Positions 1 to 5,102 of a stretch of 8,308 nt of DNA are shown piece by piece. How positions within the stretch are numbered: position 1 is the first letter of the stretch; each line of letters begins with the position of its first letter. The notes below the pieces were generated by a model, which was given only the letters and a program-made list of their open reading frames with translations, searched no databases and was not told the DNA's origin. Source of the stretch: Bacteroidales bacterium (GTDB lineage Bacteria; Bacteroidota; Bacteroidia; Bacteroidales; F082); contig JAILDR010000073.1 in the NCBI GenBank assembly GCA_024689285.1, positions 1 through 8,308 of the forward strand, read 5' to 3'. The translations under genes and the position numbers were made by a program.

Positions 1-25
1 ATTAAGCTACATGATTTTTGACGCG

Positions 26-87
26 GGACTTGGGGACACGTGACAAAACCAATTGTCTCGCGTCTCGTGTCTCGTAGCCCCGAGTCC
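26..87. repeat. Imperfect inverted repeat enclosing three tandem GTCTCG heptamers
   Basis: Bases 26-40 (GGACTTGGGGACACG) match the reverse complement of 73-87 (GGACTCGGGGCTACG) at 12 of 15 positions, so the segment can form a hairpin with a loop of about 32 bases. Inside it, GTCTCGC, GTCTCGT and GTCTCGT follow one another at 55-61, 62-68 and 69-75, an exact 7-bp period. It is GC-rich compared with the AT-rich sequence on its right and contains no supported gene. It looks like a dispersed intergenic repeat; whether it occurs elsewhere in the genome cannot be seen here. Confidence 0.5.
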
Positions 88-111
88 AATATGCAAACTA
101 AATTTGCTCAT

Positions 112-294
112 CTACTTATATGGTTCAGTTTGTCCAAGTGCTTTGAACACAATAAATTCAGCAATCTGGTCCTGAATATCCCAAATGTTGGAAAACTGGA
201 ATCTCCAAAAGTCAATTACAGAAAAACCGACAGGTTGACCCGCATATTTAAAAGTCTCTGTTCCTAAAAGGGAAGAGTGAGATTGTATGGACAT
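112..294 (-). pseudogene. Truncated N-terminal fragment of an uncharacterised protein
   Basis: An ATG at 294 opens a 60-codon frame ending in TAG at 112. The peptide (MSIQSHSSLLGTETFKYAG, then FSVIDFWRFQFSNIWDIQDQ) has the composition of a real folded protein rather than a chance frame. From memory it resembles the first third of uncharacterised Bacteroidota proteins of roughly 190 residues; I could not check this. The frame stops just before the GC-rich repeat at 26-87, and the sequence beyond it does not continue the protein in any frame I could follow, so I read it as a 3'-truncated remnant. The 99 bases upstream (295-393) are AT-rich with no convincing promoter. A genuine 60-residue protein is the alternative. 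Confidence 0.45.
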
Positions 295-393
295 ATTATA
301 CTATTTTTTATTAGAGTTATAAAGTATTACAGTTATGATTTTATGTATCAAGAGAAAAGATAATAGAAAAATGTAAAAATATGTTTTATTCAA

Positions 394-549
394 TCAGACA
401 TTTAACCTCCTCACCAACTCATCCACCCCTTCCACAGCCTTCGCCTTAATATGCTGAATTCCAGTCGGCAGGCCGCCTTTCAAATCTTTCGGGTCAATCA
501 AGAACTTGGAAATTTCACTTGGGGCATAATAGAAGCCACTTGTCCCAAA
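394..549 (-). pseudogene. Start-less C-terminal fragment of an unidentified gene
   Basis: Read on the minus strand from 549, this frame encodes FGTSGFYYAPSEISKF, then LIDPKDLKGGLPTGIQHIK, and ends ELVRRLNV with a TGA at 394-396. It is preceded in frame by TGA (550-552) and contains no ATG, GTG or TTG near its beginning. The residue mix and the charged, amphipathic C-terminus look like the end of a real protein. I do not recognise the family. It lies 99 bases upstream of the truncated gene at 112-294, in the same orientation, so the two could be remnants of one former operon. A chance open frame of 50 codons remains possible. Confidence 0.4.
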
Positions 550-580
550 TCATGGTACAGGCTCAAACTTTTTTTCATTT

Positions 581-668
581 TTACACGAATTTCCATGAAT
601 TGGACACGAATTTTTCAAAAATTGTAATTAATGACAATTCGTGATATATTTCTGATAATTCGTGTTTT
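581..668. repeat. Cluster of direct and inverted ACACGAATT / AATTCGTGT repeats
   Basis: On the plus strand three units follow at about 10-11 bp: TTACACGAATT (581-591), TCCATGAATT (592-601, diverged) and GGACACGAATT (602-612). Two inverted units follow, CAATTCGTGA (635-644) and AATTCGTGTTTT (657-668). The outer pair 583-590 / 658-665 is an exact 8-bp inverted repeat. The block lies in the gap between the end of the higA-like remnant and the gene fragment at 394-549. Similar AATTCGTG strings are, to my recollection, frequent in intergenic DNA of Bacteroidota. It could be a repeat element, a protein-binding array with helical-turn spacing, or a weak transcription end. Confidence 0.6.
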
Positions 669-711
669 AAAAACAATCCATGAACATTGCAGGAGTATAA
701 TCAAGCTTTTT

Positions 712-1073
712 TCAGCACCCCATTATCGCAGCTGGCGAAATGTTCAAAGTGCGGCAAAGTAATCGAGCAATCTTCAAAGTCGGTTCGGAACGACCTGTCA
801 CATAGTCGTTTATGCGCGAAGGACTAACGCCGATAAGGAGAGCCAGCTGCTTCTGCGTCATCTGTTTCTCTTCGAGCGACAATTCTATCAAGTCGGCCAC
901 GGAAGGCTTGGCGATGGATAATGCTCCTTCTCGTACTCAATCACAATGTCCGACATCATCGTCAATTCGATGGCGTTGCGGTCGTTGGCGGGAGTATTGT
1001 CCGTCACCAACGGCAACAATTCCTCGATTCTCTCCAATGCAAATTCGTACTGTTCTTTCGTGATTTTGCTCAT
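712..1073 (-). pseudogene. higA: HigA-type antitoxin (HTH, Xre family), frameshifted
   Basis: Two overlapping frames together spell one antitoxin. The first (1073-888) gives MSKITKEQYEFALERIEELL, and later IVIEYEKEHYP, then runs into nonsense and TGA. The second continues as IAKPSVADLIELSLEEKQMT, then a helix-turn-helix (QKQLALLIGVSPSRINDYVTG), RSEPTLKIARLL and a short tail ending at 712. Restoring one base between the CC at 916-917 and the following ATC joins them into about 120 residues, the usual size for this HigA group. In that family HigA binds and neutralises the HigB mRNA interferase and represses its own operon. As written, only the HTH half could be made separately, from a GTG at 900. 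The gene starts 12 bases after the toxin stop, the toxin-first order typical of higBA. The one-base loss could be mutation or sequencing error. Confidence 0.82.
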
Positions 1074-1081
1074 GTCGCTTT

Positions 1082-1087
1082 CCTCCT
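1082..1087 (-). promoter_or_regulatory. Shine-Dalgarno sequence of the higA-like gene
   Basis: On the minus strand AGGAGG lies 8 bases before the ATG at 1073 and overlaps the TAG stop of the toxin frame (1086-1088). A full-consensus site is unusual in Bacteroidota, which rarely use them. It supports the 1073 start and coupled translation of toxin and antitoxin. Confidence 0.6.
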
Positions 1088-1361
1088 ATATTGTTGAAAC
1101 ATCAATTATGTCATAATCGCTATGGGTGCCCACAAACCGAATAAACACATGGCCTATCGTGAATTTCACCACCACCACTATACGGTATTTGTTTCCTCTG
1201 ATATTGAACACATAACGTTGATTCCCAACATAGTCCGTTGCTGGAAAATCAACCTTGATGTCCGAAAGGTTTTTCCATTCCGCCTCCTCGGTGATTTCAT
1301 ACCAGCGTTCTAAAGCCGTTTTCGCGTCGGCATGTCCTTCCGATTCGTAGAACTCGACCAA
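1086..1361 (-). CDS. higB: HigB-type toxin (RelE-fold mRNA interferase), start codon lost
   Basis: The frame encodes the characteristic pattern of the HigB_toxin group: ALERWYEITEEAEWK, then DIKVDFPATDYVG, RYVFNIRGNKYRIVV and VFIRFVGTHSDYDIIDVSTI. Family members cleave ribosome-bound mRNA and are held inactive by the HigA encoded next door, here 12 bases downstream. The listed start is a TTG at 1361, which omits the usual first strand. The frame is open further upstream to 1382 and reads TIVSHKR before LVEF, matching the expected N-terminus, but it has no ATG. An ATG at 1386-1384 is out of frame by one base; without the extra A it would give MTIVSHKRLVEFY. I infer a one-base insertion near 1383 that destroyed the start, so the toxin is probably not made, or is made weakly without its first seven residues. 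Confidence 0.8.
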   Translation of the reverse strand: MVEFYESEGHADAKTALERWYEITEEAEWKNLSDIKVDFPATDYVGNQRYVFNIRGNKYRIVVVVKFTIGHVFIRFVGTHSDYDIIDVSTI

Positions 1362-1365
1362 CCTT

Positions 1366-1712
1366 TTATGTGATACTATGGTTCATCTTGAAGGTTTCAT
1401 CGGTAGCGGTGATGTCTTCCATGCGGTCGAACGAGAACATGGCAAAGCCGCCATCGTCGAAACGGCCCAACAAGTACCACCGTTGCCGATATAATAGCGA
1501 TAGCCATCTTTGCGGTCACAATCGATGTAAATGCCAAAGATGTCCTCGATGGCGTCCTTGTGGCGGTTGAAGGTGGTGCGGCTCAATGGCATCCCTTCGC
1601 TCATCTCCGTCCGCAGCCATTTTTCGTTGATTTCGGCAAACAAAATCCGCTTGGCACTGTGGATAGTGTTCACCAACCAGATGTATTCCTTGAATATTGC
1701 AGGTGTTTTCAT
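1366..1712 (-). pseudogene. WYL-domain transcriptional regulator, internally deleted and frameshifted
   Basis: From an ATG at 1712 the frame reads MKTPAIFKEYIWLVNTIHSA, then EINEKWLRTEMSEG and PLSRTTFNRHKDAIEDIFGI, ending CDRKDGYRYYIGN. This is the N-terminal winged-helix part typical of Bacteroidota WYL regulators. At about 1479-1490 the sensible reading shifts to another frame, RWYLLGRFDDGGFAMFSFDR, then MEDITATDETFKMN, ending at TAA (1366-1368). This second part contains the WYL motif itself (codons at 1479-1471) and the strand after it. Intact relatives are about 300 residues; here the linker, the first strands of the WYL domain and the C-terminal extension are missing. WYL proteins are ligand-responsive regulators, often of defence genes. 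The original frame could be opened from 1832, but that extension translates the hairpin repeat at 1741-1825, so I prefer 1712. Confidence 0.75.
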
Positions 1713-1740
1713 ATTCTGTTGTTCATCTTTCAATTCATCA

Positions 1741-1825
1741 AAGTTCCGAAGGGACGCCCCTAGTTCATCGGAACAAGCAAAGTCCTGAAAGGACGACTCT
1801 ATTTCATCGGTGGTTTCAACCTCCG
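1741..1825. repeat. REP-like element: two 31-bp hairpin repeats plus a third hairpin
   Basis: Bases 1741-1771 and 1780-1810 are 31-bp copies identical at 25 positions, with a 39-bp period. Each starts AAGT, holds a small hairpin around GAA (GTTCC-GAA-GGGAC in the first, perfect GTCCT-GAA-AGGAC in the second) and ends TTCATCGG. The second runs directly into CGGTGGTTTCAACCTCCG (1808-1825), another hairpin. Differences in the first hairpin preserve pairing through G-T and G-C pairs, which suggests that structure matters. The block sits between the transporter stop and the regulator start. It resembles intergenic palindromic repeats I recall from Bacteroidota genomes; copy number cannot be judged from one window. 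Confidence 0.65.
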
Positions 1826-1872
1826 TCATCAAGCCCAGTCCCCACCAGACGTCTCAACCTCGTGAGTCAACC

Positions 1873-3202
1873 TCAAATCCTCTTCCTCCCCCAGTCCGCC
1901 TTCCAAATATACACCAGCGAAATCAAGCCGATGGAGATGTTGTAGACCCACTCAGCAGTCCACACACTGGCGATGGTGGAAGTCTTCGACATCAGGAAGA
2001 TATAGATGATGTAGATGATGAGGATGCCGAACTCTAAGGCCATGGCTGCCGAGGTGTTGCCTGTGCCCGAGACGGCCTCGAAGAAGGTCATGGAAAAGGT
2101 ACCAAGCAGCGTGGCGACACAGATTACATACACCGAGGGAATGGCAGCCTGCGCCAAAGCCTGGTCGTCCGTGTAAATCTGAAGAACGAGATGCGGGATT
2201 ACCGCCACCACTGCGACCAAAACCGCACTACACAAAAAAGCTGTTCTTCACCACTTTCCAAATGCTTGCCATCACCTCGCTGCTCTTGCCCTCACCGATG
2301 ATGCGGCTCGTCAATGTGTTGGCGGTTGAGGCAAAGGCGATGCCTGGGATGATGATAATCATATACGTGCTGCGCACCACTGATGAAACACCGATGGCGG
2401 TCTCCCCCATCTTCTCAATCATAACAAAGAAGATGAACCAAGCGCCGAACGAGAATAGGCGCTGTATCATGCTCGGAAAGGCCACCTTGAGAATGTCGCC
2501 CATCAAGGCGGGTTGCCACTGATGCCAACGGAACATGCCGTATTCCTCATGCGGTATCTTGAAATAGGTGTAAATCCAGAAGAAGAAAAACGCCGTTATT
2601 TCAGCCAACAGCGAGGCTAAAGCCGCACCGCCAATGCCCATTTCGGGCAAACCCACATTGCCGAAAATCAAAGCCCAGTCGAAAAAGATGTTCACCACCG
2701 CCATGATGAGGGTCGAGTAGGTGATGACTTGGGTACTGCTGATGCCGACATAGAAGGAGCGAAACAGGAAATTAAACACCACGAACATGATTCCGAACTG
2801 CCTGAATTTCAAATATTCATTAGCAGCCACAAAGATATTTTCAGATTCGATGATGACATGAAGCAGCCTATGGCTGAAGAAGAACAAAACGCCGAAAAGC
2901 AGAATGCCCAACCCCAAGACAAACAAGGCACCATGCTGAAACACCACACCAATGCGCTTGTAGTCGCCCTCTCCGTAACGCCGTGCGATAAAAATCTGTA
3001 TGCCTATCGCAAAGCCCATCGCCAAGGTGGTAAAGACAAAATAATACAGTCCCGCCATCATAGAGGCACTCAGCTCGTTAGTGCCTAAGTGGCCGAGGAA
3101 AGCGGTATCGGTAAAAGTGATGATGGTCTGCGCAAGGTTACCCAACATGATGGGGTAAGCAATGCGCCAAATCTCGCGGTTGGTGATGCTCGTTGTTCTC
3201 AT
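1873..3202 (-). pseudogene. MATE-family multidrug/cation efflux transporter, frameshifted
   Basis: The frame opens at the ATG at 3202 (MRTTSITNREIWRIAYPIML), the start expected for a MATE protein; the same frame is open upstream to 3463 but only as a shadow of the aminotransferase. The conserved first-helix region TDTAFLGHLG (Asp32) is present, followed by many hydrophobic membrane segments and the second-half motif around SFGAWFIFFVMIEK. At codon 325 the frame hits TAG (2228-2230). The rest of the protein (CSAVLVAVVAVIPHLVLQIY, to KADWGRKRI) continues in another frame to 1873. Removing one base from the A6 run at 2234-2239 (T6 in the gene) restores a normal 442-residue, 12-helix protein that would exchange Na+ or H+ for drugs or metabolites. 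The break removes about the last three helices. Mutation and homopolymer sequencing error are both plausible. Substrate unknown. Confidence 0.88.
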
Positions 3203-3205
3203 GCT

Positions 3206-3251
3206 GCAAAAATAAGAAAATCCGCGCAAAACATGACGTTTCACGCGGATT
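3206..3251 (-). terminator. Intrinsic terminator downstream of the aminotransferase gene
   Basis: AATCCGCG (3219-3226) pairs perfectly with CGCGGATT (3244-3251). A symmetric CA/CA internal loop and a further 4-bp AAAC/GTTT stem follow, closed by a 5-base loop. On the minus strand the hairpin is followed by TTCTTATTTTTG, a U-rich tail. It lies 22 bases after the aminotransferase stop and ends only a few bases before the transporter ATG. The other strand has no U tract, so it acts in one direction. Confidence 0.82.
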
Positions 3252-3273
3252 ATAATAAATGCCTCACCAGAAC

Positions 3274-4491
3274 TTATCTCAATCTGCCGGGATATGACTT
3301 CAGAGCCTCTTCGAGGCACTTGATGGCAGCCTTCAGGTCGTCGATGCAGATGCAGTAGGTGATGCGGGCCTGATGGCGTCCCTTCTCGGGGTCGGCATAG
3401 AAGCCCGTGGCTGGAGCCAGCATCACGGTAGCACCATTGTAGCTGAAATCGGTAAGCAACCACTGGCAGAACTTGTCGCTATCGTCGATGGGCAGGTCGA
3501 CAACGGTATAGAACGCGCCCTTAGGCATGGGGCAGAAGCAGCCCGGGATCTTGTTGATGCCCTCAACGATGACGTTACGGCGGGCAATATACTCATTGTA
3601 TACACCATCAAAGTATTCTTGCGGGGTTTCCACAGCGGCTTCGGCGAAAATCTGACCGAATGAAGGCGGCGACAGACGGGCCTGAGCCAGACGCATAGCG
3701 GTGGCATACACCTCACTGTTACGGGTCACCATGCAACCTACACGGGCACCGCAGGCACTGTAACGCTTCGAGACGGAGTCAAACAGGATGACGTTACGCT
3801 CCAGTCCTTCAAGCTGCATCACGCTGACGTGCTTGTGACCATCATAGCAGAACTCACGGTAGACCTCATCGGCAAAGAGATACAAGTCGTATTTCTTCAC
3901 CAGACCAGCCACCTTCAGCAGTTCCTCATGGGTATATAGATAACCCGTGGGGTTGTTGGGGTTGCAGATCATGATGGCCTTCGTCTTGGGTGTGATAACC
4001 TTTTCGAAATCCTCAATGGGCGGCAAGGCAAAACCAGTCTTGATGTCGCTGGGGATGGTGACAATCTTGGCATCACACAGTTTGGCGAAGGTGTTGTAGT
4101 TAGTGTAGTATGGTTCCGGGATGATGATTTCATCACCAGGGTTGAGGCAAACGGTAAAAGCCATCTGCAAAGCCTCGCTGCCGCCAGTGGTGACCAGGAT
4201 TTGGTTGGGGGTCACGTCGATACCATGACGGTGGTAATAGTTGCAAAGTGCACGACGATAGGTAGGGATACCGGCCGAATGGCTGTATTCCAACACTCCG
4301 TGACTGGCAGGGAGTTCCTTGGCGGTCTCGGCCAAAGCCTTCAGCGCGCCCTTGGGAGTCTCTATATCGGGCTGACCAATGTTAAGGTGATAAACATGGA
4401 CACCGCGTTCTTTGGCAGCGTCGGCAAAGGGAACGAGCTTGCGGATTGCCGACTGCGGCAGCTCCAAGCCTTTGTTTGAAATTTTTGGCAT
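3274..4491 (-). CDS. PLP-dependent class I/II aminotransferase
   Basis: A 405-residue cytoplasmic enzyme of the aspartate aminotransferase superfamily (fold type I), full length. Visible landmarks: LNIGQPD (37-42) near the N-terminus, TTGGSEAL (101-108) for cofactor phosphate binding, EPYYTNY (126-132), CNPNNPTG with the cofactor-contacting Asn180, ADEVY with Asp208 and Tyr211, SVSKRYSACGAR with Lys242 as the Schiff-base lysine and Arg250 for the phosphate, and RITYC with Arg376 as the likely substrate carboxylate clamp. Such enzymes transfer an amino group between an amino acid and a 2-oxo acid; the exact substrate cannot be read from these motifs. The SACGAR segment replaces the common (M/P)(T/A)GWR, so assignment as aspartate aminotransferase would be a guess. 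It starts 29 bases after the DUF1573 gene, probably in one transcript, and ends at the terminator at 3206-3251. Confidence 0.93.
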   Translation of the reverse strand: MPKISNKGLELPQSAIRKLVPFADAAKERGVHVYHLNIGQPDIETPKGALKALAETAKELPASHGVLEYSHSAGIPTYRRALCNYYHRHGIDVTPNQILVTTGGSEALQMAFTVCLNPGDEIIIPEPYYTNYNTFAKLCDAKIVTIPSDIKTGFALPPIEDFEKVITPKTKAIMICNPNNPTGYLYTHEELLKVAGLVKKYDLYLFADEVYREFCYDGHKHVSVMQLEGLERNVILFDSVSKRYSACGARVGCMVTRNSEVYATAMRLAQARLSPPSFGQIFAEAAVETPQEYFDGVYNEYIARRNVIVEGINKIPGCFCPMPKGAFYTVVDLPIDDSDKFCQWLLTDFSYNGATVMLAPATGFYADPEKGRHQARITYCICIDDLKAAIKCLEEALKSYPGRLR

Positions 4492-4520
4492 AGGATTATT
4501 TCTGTATTGTATTCAAGTAA

Positions 4521-4976
4521 TCAGTTGTTGTTGACGGGCGCACCCATTCCGTTGTTGTTGGCCGGAAGGACCTCGGTAGGCTGATCAAGCACACGGCCCT
4601 TGATGCGCAGCACCACAGTGGAGTTCTTGACAGCGTTTGAGGTGACGGTGACGGTCTTGTTGATATTGCCAGCGCGGTTGGTCCGATAAGTCACTTTGAT
4701 GACATCCGACTCTCCAGGGAGAATGGGCTCGTTAGGCCAGCTGGGAATGGTGCATCCGCAGCTCGACTTAGGTTTCTGAACCAGCAGAGGCTCGGTGCCT
4801 GTGTTGGTGAAGCGGAATTCGCATTCGCCGTTGCCGTTGTAAGGCACATCACCATAGTCGTGAACGAGTTTTTCAAATTCAATTTCCGGTCCCATCTGAA
4901 CCGTTTCTTTGTCTTGCGCCTTGGCCGCTCCAGCCATAAGGAGCATGATGCCAAGCAAATAAATCACTTTCTTCAT
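4521..4976 (-). CDS. Secreted DUF1573-domain protein
   Basis: A 151-residue protein with a clear signal peptide: basic MKK, a hydrophobic stretch, and a predicted signal peptidase I site after AKA (residue 20). Residues about 32-130 match the DUF1573 pattern, an immunoglobulin-like beta domain: FRFTNTGTEPLLVQ, then SSCGCTIPSWP with two close cysteines, PILPGESDVIKVTY, and TVTVTSNA. A low-complexity tail rich in Asn (NNNGMGAPVNNN) follows. The family is abundant in Bacteroidota and its function is not established; a periplasmic or surface-associated structural or binding role is the usual assumption. The gene has its own likely promoter at 5001-5033 and is followed by the aminotransferase after 29 bases. 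I see no functional reason for that pairing. Confidence 0.92.
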   Translation of the reverse strand: MKKVIYLLGIMLLMAGAAKAQDKETVQMGPEIEFEKLVHDYGDVPYNGNGECEFRFTNTGTEPLLVQKPKSSCGCTIPSWPNEPILPGESDVIKVTYRTNRAGNINKTVTVTSNAVKNSTVVLRIKGRVLDQPTEVLPANNNGMGAPVNNN

Positions 4977-5000
4977 TGCTTATGAAATTAAAAATTGTTG

Positions 5001-5033
5001 CAAAATTAGGAATTCTTTTGTTACCAATGCCAA
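5001..5033 (-). promoter_or_regulatory. Candidate Bacteroidota promoter for the DUF1573-aminotransferase unit
   Basis: On the minus strand TAATTTTG (5008-5001) matches the Bacteroidota -7 consensus TAnnTTTG exactly. TTGG (5033-5030), one base off the TTTG of the -33 element, lies 21 bases upstream. Transcription would start near 4995, giving a leader of about 20 bases before the ATG at 4976. It lies in the only long gap of the intact block, 126 bases after the glycosyltransferase stop. Confidence 0.5.
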
Positions 5034-5102
5034 TTCTTTCGATTTTTCAAACAATTTTCTTCGCTATTCAAAAACCGTACCAAAGCAGCAGTGCGAGTTA
5101 TC

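Noticed and set aside
681..711. Similarity of TGAACATTGCAGGAGT (681-696) to the start of the WYL gene (TGAATATTGCAGGTGT, 1691-1706), suggesting a second regulator remnant
   Set aside because: Only about 16 bases agree, and the encoded peptide (TPAMF) diverges at once into a stop codon; chance is as likely.
1..711. CRISPR array, tRNA or attachment site in the left end
   Set aside because: The repeats are too short and irregular for CRISPR, and no tRNA-like fold or integrase gene is visible.
880..920. Programmed frameshift in the antitoxin gene
   Set aside because: No slippery heptamer or downstream structure is visible at the CCATCG site; an indel is simpler.
1713..1832. N-terminal extension of the WYL regulator to an ATG at 1832
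   Set aside because: The extension is translated from the hairpin repeats, and MKTPAIFKEY at 1712 is the natural start.
3207..3214. TATTTTTG as a -7 promoter element for the transporter
   Set aside because: It coincides with the terminator U tract, has no TTTG at the right upstream distance, and would place the start of transcription on the ATG.
2228..3463. Transporter frame beginning at 3463 rather than 3202
   Set aside because: The extra 87 codons overlap the aminotransferase and read as out-of-frame nonsense; MRTTSITNREIW is the expected MATE start.
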